Assembly (NCBI RefSeq): GCF_022179125.1
Contig: NZ_BPQG01000047.1
Span: 1 to 51,621 of the forward strand
Origin: Methylobacterium cerastii
Lineage (GTDB): Bacteria > Pseudomonadota > Alphaproteobacteria > Rhizobiales > Beijerinckiaceae
Length of the DNA: 51,621 bases
Direction of reading: 5' to 3'
Made by a program: the position numbers and the translations under genes. Under the pieces are notes generated by a model that had not been told where the DNA came from, did no database searches, and saw nothing but the letters and a program-made list of their open reading frames with translations. Of this stretch, positions 35,330 to 43,937 are shown one piece after another (within the stretch, counting starts at the first letter, position 1; every line of letters starts with the position of its first letter).

Positions 35330-36232
35330 ATGATGCGCTTCGACCTGCCCGACCTCACCCTCTTCCGTCACGTGGTCGAGGCCGGCTCGATCACCCACGG
35401 GGCTGCGCGGGCGAACCTCGCGCTCGCCGCCGCCTCGACGCGCATCCGGGCGATGGAGACCTCGCTCGGCGCGGCCCTCCTCACCCGCAGCCGCCTCGGT
35501 GTGGTCCCGACCCCGGCCGGGCGGACGCTGCTGGCCCATGCCCGCGGGCTGATCGCCGGCATCGAGCGGATGCAGGGCGAGCTCTCGGCCTATTCCGGCG
35601 GCACCGTCGGGCAGATCCGGGTCCTGGCCAACACCAACGCGCTCACCGAATTCCTGCCCGATGCGCTCGCCGCCTACCTGACAAGGAACCCCGGCGTCAG
35701 CGTCGAGATCGACGAGCACACCTCGGACGAGATCGTCGGCCTCGTCGCCGACGGGCAGGCCGACCTCGGCATCCTGTCGGGCACGGTCGACACCGGCACC
35801 CTGCAGACGTTTCCGTTCCGGAAGGACCGGTTCGTGCTCGTGGCGGCCCGCGGCCACGCCCTGGCCGAGCGCGAGACCGTCTCCTTCGGCGAGGTCCTGG
35901 CGCACGACCTCGTCGGCCTCGACCGGGCGAGCGCGCTCACGCGCTTCCTCGCCGACAAGGCGGCCCGCGTCGGGCGCCCGATGCGCCTGCGGGTGCAGCT
36001 GCGGGGCTTCGACGCCGTCTGCCGCCTCGTCGAAGCCCGCGTCGGGGTCGGCATCGTGCCCGAGAGCATGGCCCGGCGGGTGGCGCGCGGCCTCGACATC
36101 GCCGTCGTGCCGCTGGTCGAGCCCTGGGCGACCCGCGCCTTGACCCTGTGCCTCCGCAGCTTCGAGGGACTTCCGGCCTTCGCGCAGGACTTCGTCAGGC
36201 ACTTGCGCGATGGTGGTGAGAACCGAGCGTAG
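35330..36232 (+). CDS. LysR-family transcriptional regulator
   Basis: The product is 300 residues from ATG with AAGGAGG 9 nt upstream; a second ATG follows directly. The N-terminal winged HTH (residues 1-62) reads D-L-T-L-F-R-H-V-V-E-A-G-S-I-T-H-G-A, then A-A-S-T-R-I-R-A-M-E and P-T-P-A-G-R-T-L-L. The effector domain has two Rossmann-like lobes (I-R-V-L-A-N-T-N-A-L, A-D-L-G-I-L-S-G, G-V-G-I-V-P-E-S). It is divergent from the carboxylate transporter, the classical LysR arrangement, so control of that transporter in response to its substrate is inferred. Confidence 0.92.
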   Translation: MMRFDLPDLTLFRHVVEAGSITHGAARANLALAAASTRIRAMETSLGAALLTRSRLGVVPTPAGRTLLAHARGLIAGIERMQGELSAYSGGTVGQIRVLANTNALTEFLPDALAAYLTRNPGVSVEIDEHTSDEIVGLVADGQADLGILSGTVDTGTLQTFPFRKDRFVLVAARGHALAERETVSFGEVLAHDLVGLDRASALTRFLADKAARVGRPMRLRVQLRGFDAVCRLVEARVGVGIVPESMARRVARGLDIAVVPLVEPWATRALTLCLRSFEGLPAFAQDFVRHLRDGGENRA

Positions 36233-36265
36233 GTCACAAGCTCTCATTGTTCGAGATAATGAATA

Positions 36266-36286
36266 CATTCTACCTAGGGTAGAATG
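36266..36286. promoter_or_regulatory. 21-bp inverted repeat (operator or terminator)
   Basis: CATTCTACC and its exact complement GGTAGAATG flank TAG, in an A+T-rich patch 33 bp after the LysR stop. It could be an operator upstream of the flavoprotein gene or a terminator for the LysR gene, since aatttttc follows 10 bp later. Confidence 0.5.
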
Positions 36287-36410
36287 TTTCCGAATTTTTC
36301 AGACCGTGCACGTTTCGTTGATCGCGGAGGACTACGCAAAGACCTTTTTTCGGGATGGAGTCTGCCATCTCTACCGTGCGGGCGTCGCGAAGACGCTGGC
36401 TGCCGGACGG

Positions 36411-37610
36411 ATGTCTTCGATGATGCCTGCTCAAACAGACTGCTTCGACGTCGTGGTGATCGGCGCCGGCCTGGCCGGAACCTGCCTCGCCGGCCGCCTC
36501 GCCAGCCAGGGCCGCAGCGTGGCGCTGATCGACGCCCACGCCGTCCACCCGCACGATTTCCGTGCGGAGAAGTACGGCTCGGCGCAGATGACGCTGTTCG
36601 AGGCGCTCGGCTTCGGCGACGCCACCCGCGGCTGCACGACCCGGACCGATTCCGTCCGGGTCGTCCGCTTCGGCCGCCTCGCCCACTGGGAGCGGACCAC
36701 CGAATACGGCGCCGCCTATCCCGACCTGATCAACGCCCTGCGCGCCGCCCTGCCCGCCGGGCTGCTCACCGTCGGCCGGGTCGCCGACCTCGACCTCGGC
36801 CCGGACCGGCAGGTTGTCACGCTCGCCGACGGGCGCCGGTTCGAAGGCCGGCTCGTCGTGCTGGCCACCGGCCTCGGCGACGTGCTGCGCCGCAAGGCCG
36901 GGATCTCACGGCGCGTGATCGGCGAGCGACACTCCCTGGCCGCGGGCTTCGACATGGCCGCGCCGCGTTCCGCCTTCCCGTTCCCGGCGATGACCTACTT
37001 CTCCGAGCGCTTCGGCGGCGGCGACGCCTACCTCACGCTGTTCCCCCTCGGCGAGACCATGCGGGCGAACCTGTTCTGCTACCACCAGCCGAACGCCCCC
37101 TGGACGAAGGCGCTCCGCGCCGACCCGGAGGGCGCCCTGCGCACGCTGATGCCGGGGCTCGCCGCCCATTGCCCGGACCTCGCGATCGCGGGCGCGGTCG
37201 AGGTTCGCCCGATCGACCTGATGCGGGCCGAAGGCCACGTGCGCGACGGGCTCGTCCTCGTCGGCGACGCGTTCCAGACCGCCTGCCCGATTCCCGGCAC
37301 CGGGATCGGCAAGGTGCTGACCGACGTGCGCCAGCTCGCCGAGGCGCACCTGCCGGGCTGGCTCGCGACGCCGGGGATGGGCGCCGACAAGGTCGCCGCG
37401 TTCTATGCCGACCCGGTCAAGGTCGCCTGCGACGCCGCGAGCCTGGAATCCAGCCTCTACGCCCGCGCGCTGGCCACCGAGACGACCCTGCCCTGGGCGG
37501 CCCGCCGGGTGCGCAACCGCGTCGCGCGCCACGCGATCCGCTACGCGACCGACGCCTCGCGCGGGGCGATGCGCGCAGCCTCGGTGGTCGTGGCCCACTT
37601 GGCGGTGTGA
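36411..37610 (+). CDS. FAD-dependent oxidoreductase (group A monooxygenase-like)
   Basis: The product is 399 residues from ATG 36411; ATGs at 36420 and 36423 are close alternatives, and the open frame begins earlier at 36210 in non-protein-like sequence. The N-terminal FAD fold reads D-V-V-V-I-G-A-G-L-A-G-T-C-L-A with an acidic L-I-D. A second FAD contact is G-L-V-L-V-G-D-A-F-Q-T-A-C-P-I-P-G-T-G-I-G-K-V, the G-D motif of PHBH-like enzymes. The substrate domain holds F-P-A-M-T-Y-F-S-E-R-F and G-E-T-M-R-A-N-L-F. Hydroxylation or halogenation of an aromatic compound is possible but unproven; no reductase or pathway genes are adjacent. Confidence 0.82.
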   Translation: MSSMMPAQTDCFDVVVIGAGLAGTCLAGRLASQGRSVALIDAHAVHPHDFRAEKYGSAQMTLFEALGFGDATRGCTTRTDSVRVVRFGRLAHWERTTEYGAAYPDLINALRAALPAGLLTVGRVADLDLGPDRQVVTLADGRRFEGRLVVLATGLGDVLRRKAGISRRVIGERHSLAAGFDMAAPRSAFPFPAMTYFSERFGGGDAYLTLFPLGETMRANLFCYHQPNAPWTKALRADPEGALRTLMPGLAAHCPDLAIAGAVEVRPIDLMRAEGHVRDGLVLVGDAFQTACPIPGTGIGKVLTDVRQLAEAHLPGWLATPGMGADKVAAFYADPVKVACDAASLESSLYARALATETTLPWAARRVRNRVARHAIRYATDASRGAMRAASVVVAHLAV

Positions 37611-37649
37611 AGCGGGCTTGGCCGTGTGACGCGAACTCGGCCGTGTAAT

Positions 37650-37752
37650 ACTAAGTCTCATGGGTCAGGACCCATGACGTCCGGCGGATTGCCGCCGCCC
37701 CGCAGTCGCGGGGGCGAGACCTCGATGAGTCGGGCTCATCGAGGTCTGGTAT
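37650..37752 (+). repeat. 103-bp dispersed hairpin repeat, copy B
   Basis: This block has three consecutive perfect hairpins. The arms are 37658-37666 with 37669-37677 (9 bp), 37682-37687 with 37692-37697 (6 bp), and 37717-37729 with 37735-37747 (13 bp). The reverse complement aligns with 29204-29306. It lies between the flavoprotein gene and the decarboxylase-like gene. Confidence 0.88.
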
Positions 37753-37840
37753 AACGCGGACTCGGCCGTCCGACGCGCGCCGCGCGGTTGCCCCGTCCCA
37801 CCGTTGGCGTAGCCTCGGTGGCGCGACGGAGGGGACGGCG

Positions 37841-39529
37841 ATGGCGATCACCAATGTGGAGTCTCTGGGCAGCCGCCGCGGGGCGATGGTGCTGCTCGAG
37901 GTGCTGCGCTCCGAGGGCGTGCGCTACATCTTCGGCAATCCCGGCACCACCGAGCTGCCGCTGATCGATGCGCTCACCGACACCCCCGACATCGCCTACG
38001 TGCTGGCGTTGCAGGAGGCGAGCGCGGTGGCGATGGCCGACGGCTACGCGCACGCCGCGCGTCGGCCCGCCTTCCTCAACCTCCACACCGCCGGCGGCCT
38101 CGGCCACGGCTTCGGCAACCTGATCAACGCCCACGTCTCCGGCACGCCGCTGGTGGTGACGGCCGGCCAGCAGGATTCGCGGCACGCGATCACCGACCCG
38201 CTGCTGTTCGGCGACCTCGTCAGCCTCGCCACCCCCGCCGTGAAGTGGGCGCGCGAGGTGACGAACGCCGACCAGCTGCCGACCCTGCTGCGGCGCGCCT
38301 TCCACGATTGCTCGGCCGCCCCCTCCGGCCCGGTTTTCCTGTCGCTGCCGATGGACGTGATGGAGGCGATGACCCAGGCGCCCGCCGGCGGCGTCTCGAC
38401 CATCGACCGCTGCGCCGTGGCGGGCTCGCTGGACCGGCTGGCCGACCATCTCGCCGCGGTGGCGCCGGGGCGCCTCGCCCTCATCGCCGGGGACGAGATC
38501 GACGCCAGCGACGCGTCCAGCCAGGCCGTGGCGCTCGCCGACCTCCTCGGCGCGCCGGTCTACGGCTCGTCCTGGCCGGCCCACATCCCCTTCCCCACCG
38601 CCCACCCGCTCTGGGCCGGGAGCCTGCCGACCAAGGCGACCGAGATCGCGAAGATCCTCGGCGCCTACGACGCTGTGTTCGCCCTCGGCGGCAAGTCGCT
38701 GATCACCGTGCTCTACACCGAGGGCTCGGCGGTGCCGGCCGGCACGCAGGTGTTCCAGCTCTCGGCGGACGTGCGCGACCTCGGGCGCACCTACGAGACC
38801 ACGCTGTCGATGGTCGGCGACGTCCGCGCCTCCCTCGACGCGCTGCTGCCGCTTCTGAAGCCGCGCCTCGCTGGCCGCGCCGACGCCTACGCCGCCCTGC
38901 GGGTCGCGGCCGCCCGGAACTACGCCGTCCGACGCGAAAGACTGATGGAAGCGGCCGACGCCGCCTTCGCCGACCCGGTGATCGCGCCGCTGGTGGCGGC
39001 CCGCGAGATCGCCCGCGCGGTGGGGGCCGACACCGCCATCGTCGATGAGGCGCCGGCGACGATGGCGCACCTGCGCACCTTCCTGCACAGCGAGCGGACG
39101 CACCAATACGCCTCGATGCGCGGCGGCGTGCTCGGCTGGGGCATGCCGGCCTCGGTCGGCACCTCGCTCGGCCTCGACCGCGCGCCGGTGGTCTGCGTCG
39201 TCGGCGACGGGGCGGCGATGTACTCGCCCCAGGCCCTGTGGACCGCCGCGCACGAGAATTTGCCGGTGACGTTCGTCGTCATCAACAACGCCGAGTACAA
39301 CATCCTGAAGAACTACATGAAGTCGCAGACGCACTACGCCTCGGCGCGCGCCAACCGCTTCATCGCCATGGACCTCACCGACCCGCGGATCGACTTCCCG
39401 GCGCTCGCCGCCTCGATGGGGGTGCCGGCGCGGCGCGTGACCCGGGCGGGCGACATCGCGGCGGCGATCGAGGCCGGGATCGCCTCGGGCGGGCCGAACC
39501 TCGTCGAGGTCGTGGTGCGGGCGACCTGA
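37841..39529 (+). CDS. ThDP-dependent decarboxylase, benzoylformate decarboxylase-like
   Basis: The product is 562 residues. The N-terminal pyrimidine-binding domain has F-G-N-P-G-T-T-E-L-P, A-L-Q-E-A-S-A-V-A-M-A-D-G-Y-A with the ThDP-activating Glu, and L-H-T-A-G-G-L-G-H. The C-terminal domain has V-V-G-D-G-A-A-M-Y, then I-N-N-A-E-Y-N, the G-D-G-(X)-N-N cofactor motif. Relative to Pseudomonas benzoylformate decarboxylase, both catalytic histidines seem present (L-H-T and T-A-H-P-L-W), but the catalytic Ser26 position is Thr (N-P-G-T-T). The enzyme would decarboxylate a 2-oxo acid to an aldehyde; the exact substrate is uncertain. Confidence 0.85.
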   Translation: MAITNVESLGSRRGAMVLLEVLRSEGVRYIFGNPGTTELPLIDALTDTPDIAYVLALQEASAVAMADGYAHAARRPAFLNLHTAGGLGHGFGNLINAHVSGTPLVVTAGQQDSRHAITDPLLFGDLVSLATPAVKWAREVTNADQLPTLLRRAFHDCSAAPSGPVFLSLPMDVMEAMTQAPAGGVSTIDRCAVAGSLDRLADHLAAVAPGRLALIAGDEIDASDASSQAVALADLLGAPVYGSSWPAHIPFPTAHPLWAGSLPTKATEIAKILGAYDAVFALGGKSLITVLYTEGSAVPAGTQVFQLSADVRDLGRTYETTLSMVGDVRASLDALLPLLKPRLAGRADAYAALRVAAARNYAVRRERLMEAADAAFADPVIAPLVAAREIARAVGADTAIVDEAPATMAHLRTFLHSERTHQYASMRGGVLGWGMPASVGTSLGLDRAPVVCVVGDGAAMYSPQALWTAAHENLPVTFVVINNAEYNILKNYMKSQTHYASARANRFIAMDLTDPRIDFPALAASMGVPARRVTRAGDIAAAIEAGIASGGPNLVEVVVRAT

Positions 39530-39535
39530 AGCGTC

Positions 39536-40516
39536 TCACGGGACCAGCAGGATCGCCCCCGTCGTCGCCCGCGCCTCCGCCGCGCGATGCGCCTCGGCGA
39601 CGTCCGCCAAGGGGAACCGCGCCCCGATGCGCGAGACGATCGCCCCGGAGGCGATGGCGGCAAAAACTTCGGCGGCGTTGGCCCGCAGGGTCGTGGCGTC
39701 GGCGTTGTGCGGGAAGACCGAGGGGCGGGTGAGGAACAGGCAGCCCTTCTTGTTCAGGAGTTCCGGCTCGATCGCCGGCGCCGGGCCGGAGGCGGCGCCG
39801 TAGAGCACCACGAGGCCGAAGGGCGCGGCGAGGTCGAGGGAGTGCAGGAAGGTGTCGCGGCCGACCGAATCGTAGACGACCCGCGCCTTGCGCCCGCCGG
39901 TGGCGGCGAGCAAAGCCTCGGGCCAGCCCGCTTGCGAATAGTCGATCGCCACGTCGCAGCCGGTCTCGCGCGCCACCGCGCACTTCTCCGCCGAGCCGGC
40001 GGTGCCGACGACGACGGCGCCGAGCGCCTTCGCCCAGCGGCACAGGATCTGCCCGACGCCGCCGGCGGCTGCGTGGACCAGCACCATCTCGCCCGGCTGC
40101 ACCGCGTGGGTGCGCCGGAGCAGGTACTGCGCGGTCATCCCCTTGAACAGCAGGGCGGCGGCGTCATCGTCCGAGACGGCGTCGGGGATGGCCACCAGCT
40201 TGTCGGCCGGCACGATCCGCCGGTCGGCGTAGGCGCCGAGGCCGGCGTTCATGGTCGCGACCCGGTCGCCGACCCGGAAGCCCGCGACGCCCTCGCCCAG
40301 CGCCTCGATCCGCCCGGCGGCCTCGTGGCCGAGCCCGGTCGGCAGCGGCAGCGGGTAGGCGCCCTTGCGCTGGTAGACGTCGATGAAGTTGAAGCCGATC
40401 GCGGTCTGGCGCAGCAGCACGCTGCCCGGCCCCGGCGGCGGCAGCTGGACCGGCTCGAGCCGCATCGCCTCGGGGCCGCCGAAGTCGCGGAGGATGACGG
40501 CGTTCGCGTCGGTCAT
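39536..40516 (-). CDS. qor: NADPH:quinone oxidoreductase, zinc-independent MDR family
   Basis: The product is 326 residues from ATG (M-T-D-A-N-A-V-I-L) with GGAG 9 nt upstream. The GroES-like N-terminus has I-G-F-N-F-I-D-V-Y-Q-R-K-G-A-Y-P and G-L-G-H-E-A-A-G. The cofactor domain has V-L-V-H-A-A-A-G-G-V-G-Q-I, in which A-A-x-G-G-V-G identifies quinone reductases. Zinc ligands are absent. It reduces quinones by one electron with NADPH. It is convergent with the decarboxylase-like gene (6 bp between stops), and its promoter side faces the IS481 element. Confidence 0.92.
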   Translation of the reverse strand: MTDANAVILRDFGGPEAMRLEPVQLPPPGPGSVLLRQTAIGFNFIDVYQRKGAYPLPLPTGLGHEAAGRIEALGEGVAGFRVGDRVATMNAGLGAYADRRIVPADKLVAIPDAVSDDDAAALLFKGMTAQYLLRRTHAVQPGEMVLVHAAAGGVGQILCRWAKALGAVVVGTAGSAEKCAVARETGCDVAIDYSQAGWPEALLAATGGRKARVVYDSVGRDTFLHSLDLAAPFGLVVLYGAASGPAPAIEPELLNKKGCLFLTRPSVFPHNADATTLRANAAEVFAAIASGAIVSRIGARFPLADVAEAHRAAEARATTGAILLVP

Positions 40517-40589
40517 GGCGTTTCTCCGAACTTCGGCCGCGTTCATGGGCGCCGTCTTCGCGTAGACCTAGCCCCGCGCCCGGCCTCTG

Positions 40590-40595
40590 CCTAGA
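40590..40595. repeat. Left target-site duplication CCTAGA of the IS481-type element
   Basis: CCTAGA directly precedes the left inverted repeat at 40596, and the same six bases follow the right end at 41649-41654. Confidence 0.75.
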
Positions 40596-41648
40596 TGTTT
40601 GGTCCCGCCGTGTGGTGATACATTTGATGCCACATGGAGGAACGCGCTATGGGACAGGTTCTCCACGGCAGCGCCACAACGACTGAGACGGTCCGTCGGG
40701 CAATCCAAGCTCGTAAAGAGAGCGTGAGAGCCGCCGCGAAGCGCTACGGGATCAGTCCGACCACGGTGCAGAAGTGGCGTTCACGTCCGACCAGCACCGA
40801 TGCGCGGATGGGACCGAAGGAACCTCACTCCACGGTGCTGAGCCTGGAGCACGAGGCGGTCATCGTCGCCTTTCGCCGGCACACCCTGCTGCCACTGGAT
40901 GACTGCCTCTACGCGCTCCAGCCCAGCATCCCACACCTGACCCGCTCGTCGCTGCACCGCTGTCTGCAGCGTCACGGCATCAGTCGTCTGCCGGACGTCG
41001 ACGGCGACAAGCCCAAGCGTTCGCGCTTCAAAGCCTACCCGATCGGCTACTTCCACATCGACATCGCACAGGTCAGCACCGAACAAGGCAAGCTCCACCT
41101 GTACGTTGCCATCGACCGCACGAGCAAGTTCGTCTTCGTCCAACTTCACGAGAAGGCGACCCAGCGGATCGCGGCAGCCTTTCTACGCGATCTGGTCGCA
41201 GCCGTGCCCTACACGATCCACACGGTCCTGACCGACAATGGCATTCAGTTCACCGACAACAAGCCGGTGAACGCGGAGGCCGAGGCCAAGGTGGCGGCCT
41301 ATTGGGCCGAGCGCGATGAGCCGCGCCTGTACCGCTGGCACTCGTTCGAATGGGCCTGCGAGCAGACCAAGATCGAGCATCGCCTGACCAAACCACGCTG
41401 CCCGTGGACGAACGGCCAGGTCGAGCGGATGAACCGGACCATCAAGGATGCCACGGTCAAACGCTACCATTACGCCGACTACGACGAGCTGCGTCGTCAC
41501 CTGCAATTGTTCGTGGAGGCCTACAATTACGGCCGCCGCTTGAAGACCCTGCGAGGCTTCACGCCCTACGAATTTATCTGCCAGACCTGGACGATAGAGC
41601 CCGAACGCTTCAGGCTCGACCCGTCACACCATATGCCGGGACCAAACA
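40596..41648 (+). mobile_element. IS481-family insertion sequence, complete
   Basis: The element is 1053 bp. Its ends are inverted repeats of about 22 bp with 18 matches, starting TGTTTGGTCCC on both sides. CCTAGA flanks both ends as a 6-bp target duplication. It carries a single intact transposase gene. Matching ends, an intact frame and clean duplications suggest recent insertion. It sits in the intergenic region upstream of qor and beside an IS630-type element. Confidence 0.88.
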
Positions 41649-41653
41649 CCTAG
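40649..41653 (+). CDS. IS481-family transposase
   Basis: The product is 334 residues from ATG (M-G-Q-V-L-H-G); an earlier start five codons 5' is possible. The N-terminal HTH reads R-A-A-A-K-R-Y-G-I-S-P-T-T-V-Q-K-W. The rve-type DDE core has D in F-H-I-D-I-A-Q-V, D in L-T-D-N-G-I-Q-F and E in W-T-N-G-Q-V-E-R-M-N-R. The C-terminus has F-V-E-A-Y-N-Y-x-R-R-L-K-T-L-R-G-F-T-P-Y-E. The TAG stop (41651-41653) lies in the flanking target duplication, just outside the element. No frameshift, so probably active. Confidence 0.93.
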   Translation: MGQVLHGSATTTETVRRAIQARKESVRAAAKRYGISPTTVQKWRSRPTSTDARMGPKEPHSTVLSLEHEAVIVAFRRHTLLPLDDCLYALQPSIPHLTRSSLHRCLQRHGISRLPDVDGDKPKRSRFKAYPIGYFHIDIAQVSTEQGKLHLYVAIDRTSKFVFVQLHEKATQRIAAAFLRDLVAAVPYTIHTVLTDNGIQFTDNKPVNAEAEAKVAAYWAERDEPRLYRWHSFEWACEQTKIEHRLTKPRCPWTNGQVERMNRTIKDATVKRYHYADYDELRRHLQLFVEAYNYGRRLKTLRGFTPYEFICQTWTIEPERFRLDPSHHMPGPNT

Positions 41654-42707
41654 AGCGGCATCCGACCGGGCTGAATCACCGGGGTTTACCGGTCGGGGTT
41701 TGATGTGATTCCCTGCGTGGCTTTCGCAGGAGAGCCGCATGCCATCTGCCCTATCCGTCGATCTGCGCGAGCGTGTCGTGGCCGCCGTCGAGGAAGGCGC
41801 GTCGCGCCGTCAGGCGGCCAAGCGGTTCGGCGTAAGCCCGACCAGCGCGATCCGCTGGTACGAGAGCTTCGCGCAAGAAGGGCGGATCGCACCCAAACCG
41901 ATGGGCGGGGATCAGCGCTCGCAGACGATTGAAGCGCAGGCCGACCTGATCGTTTCGACCTACGAGGCCAAGCCCGAGATCTTCCTGACGGAGCTACAGG
42001 AGAAGCTGGCGGAGCACGGCCTGTGGGTCGGGAGGAGCAGCCTGTCGCGCTTCTTCAAGCGTCACGGCATCACGCGAAAAAAAACACCGGCCACGCGACC
42101 GAGCAGGATCGGGAGGACGTGAAGGCCGCCCGCGCGGCGTGGTTCGAGGGGCAACTCGACCTCGACCCGGACGCTCTCGTATTCCTGGATGAGACCGCGG
42201 CCAACACCAGTATGGTCCGCCGCTACGGACGCGCCCCGCGCGGCGCGCGTTGCCGGGTCGCCGCACCGTTCGGACATTGGAAGACCACCACCGTCACGGC
42301 CGCCCTGCGCACCAGCGGCCTGATCGCGACCGCGCTCCTCGATGGGGCCACGAACGGCGAACGCTTCCGTGCCTACGTCGTCGAAACCCTGGCCCCGGCG
42401 CTGCGGCAAGGCGACACCGTCATCCTCGACAACCTCCCGGCCCACAAGGTCAAAGGCGTGCGCGAGGCCGTGGAGGCCGCCGGTGCACGGCTGCTCTACC
42501 TGCCGCTCTACAGCCCCGACCTCAACCCGATCGAGATGGCCTTTGCCAAGCTCAAGGCAATGCTCCGATCGGCTGCAAAGCGCACCGTTGCCGACCTCTG
42601 GGACGCCATCAAAAACGCCTTCGCTGCCTTCAAACCAGACGAATGCCGGAGCTACCTCGCCGCCGCGGGATACGACGCTTATGATCCAACCTGATCGGAT
42701 GCCGCTC
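41653..42707 (+). mobile_element. IS630-family insertion sequence, complete
   Basis: The element is 1055 bp and flanked by TA on both sides (41651-41652, 42708-42709), the IS630 target. The inverted ends start GAGCGGCATCCGA. It carries one transposase split over two frames by an A8 run. It is inserted at the TA of the CCTAGA duplication of the IS481-type element, so the two elements abut. Confidence 0.88.
41739..42694 (+). CDS. IS630-family transposase, expressed by -1 frameshift
   Basis: The first frame (41739-42122) gives 127 residues with two HTH units: L-R-E-R-V-V-A-A-V-E-E-G-A-S-R-R-Q-A-A-K-R, and a second in L-S-R-F-F-K-R-H-G-I-T-R-K-K. The second frame runs to 42694 and has the Tc1/mariner-like catalytic core: F-L-D-E-T-A, I-L-D-N-L-P-A-H-K and Y-S-P-D-L-N-P-I-E. 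Both frames overlap at eight A residues (42077-42084), where slipping back by one joins them into a protein of about 318 residues. Several IS630 elements use this mechanism. Alternatively the A-run is a disabling indel. Confidence 0.85.
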
Positions 42708-42744
42708 TAGAAGGCGCTCGATGCAACCGGAAAGGGAGAGTGCG

Positions 42745-43929
42745 ATGGCCGTCGCCGACGTCGCCGCGGATTCGCTCGCCGCCCTCGACACCCCCTGCCT
42801 GCTCCTCGACGAGGCGCGCCTGACCGCCAACGTCGCGCGGATGCGCGAGCGGCTTTCCGGCCTCGGCGTCGCGTTCCGGCCTCACCTCAAGACCGCGAAG
42901 TCGCTCGCCGTCGCGCGGCGCGCGATGACCGGCCCGCACGGTCCGGCCATGGTCTCGACGCTCCGCGAGGCCGCCTACTTCGCCGAGGGCGGCGTCACCG
43001 ACCTGACCTACGGCGTCGGCATCGCGCCGCAGAAGCTCGACCGGGTCGGCGGCATCCGCCGGCAATTCGGGGCCGACCTTGCGATCATCCTCGACAGCGT
43101 CGCGCAGGCCGAGGCCGTCGCGGCCTGGGTGGCGGCCAACCGCGATCCCTCCTGCGCCCCCTCCTGCGCCTCCCTGCCCTGCCTCATCGAGGTCGACGCC
43201 GACGGGCACCGCTCCGGCGTCGCCCCGGACGACGCCGGCACGCTCGTCGCCATCGGCCGCATCCTCGTCGACGGCGGCGCCGAGCTGCGCGGGGTGCTGC
43301 TGCATGCCGGCGACAGCTACGGCCTCGACGACCCCGAGCGAATCGCGGCGGCGGCCGAGGCCGAGCGCGCGGCGGCCGTCGCGGCGGCCGGGCACCTGCG
43401 CGCGGCCGGCCTCCCCTGCCCCGTGGTCAGCGTCGGCTCGACGCCGACCGCGCGGTTCGCCGGGGATCTCGACGGCGTCACCGAGGTGCGGGCCGGCGTG
43501 TTCATGTTCGGCGACCTGTTCCAGGCGGGCGTCGGCAGTTGCGGCGCCGACGACATCGCCCTGTCGGTGCTCGCCACCGTGATCGGCCACCAGGCGGCCA
43601 AGGGTTGGATCATCGTGGATGCCGGATGGATGGCCCTGTCGCGCGACCGCGGCACCGCGCGCCAGGCCGTGGACCAGGGCTACGGCATCGTCTGCGATCC
43701 CGCGGGGCGCCCCTACCCGGACCTGATCGTGCGCGACGCCAACCAGGAGCACGGCATCGTCGCCCTCCGCCCCGGGTCGAGGGCGGCGCTGCCGGAGCTT
43801 GCCTTGGGCGCACGCCTGCGCATCCTGCCCAACCATGCCTGCGCCACGGCGGCGCAGCACGCCTGCTACCACGTGCTCGACGCGTCCGGGCGCGTCTCGG
43901 CCACGTGGCCCCGCATCGCCGGCTGGTGA
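42745..43929 (+). CDS. DSD1-type D-serine dehydratase / D-threonine aldolase family PLP enzyme
   Basis: The product is 394 residues from ATG (M-A-V-A-D-V-A-A) with GGGAGAG upstream. The alanine-racemase-like barrel begins D-T-P-C-L-L-L-D-E; the PLP lysine is in R-P-H-L-K-T-A-K-S. Later motifs are L-I-E-V-D-A-D-G-H-R-S-G, L-L-H-A-G-D-S-Y and V-S-V-G-S-T-P-T. The C-terminal P-N-H-A-C-A-T has the His and Cys that bind zinc in eukaryotic-type D-serine dehydratase. It would deaminate or cleave a D-hydroxy amino acid. The RidA gene follows 8 bp later, fitting removal of reactive enamine products. The IS pair lies just upstream and may have displaced its promoter. Confidence 0.85.
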   Translation: MAVADVAADSLAALDTPCLLLDEARLTANVARMRERLSGLGVAFRPHLKTAKSLAVARRAMTGPHGPAMVSTLREAAYFAEGGVTDLTYGVGIAPQKLDRVGGIRRQFGADLAIILDSVAQAEAVAAWVAANRDPSCAPSCASLPCLIEVDADGHRSGVAPDDAGTLVAIGRILVDGGAELRGVLLHAGDSYGLDDPERIAAAAEAERAAAVAAAGHLRAAGLPCPVVSVGSTPTARFAGDLDGVTEVRAGVFMFGDLFQAGVGSCGADDIALSVLATVIGHQAAKGWIIVDAGWMALSRDRGTARQAVDQGYGIVCDPAGRPYPDLIVRDANQEHGIVALRPGSRAALPELALGARLRILPNHACATAAQHACYHVLDASGRVSATWPRIAGW

Positions 43930-43937
43930 CCTTTTCC

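Noticed and set aside
40590-42713. Composite transposon formed by the two IS elements
   Set aside because: The elements belong to different families, abut each other and enclose no passenger gene; each has its own ends and target duplication.
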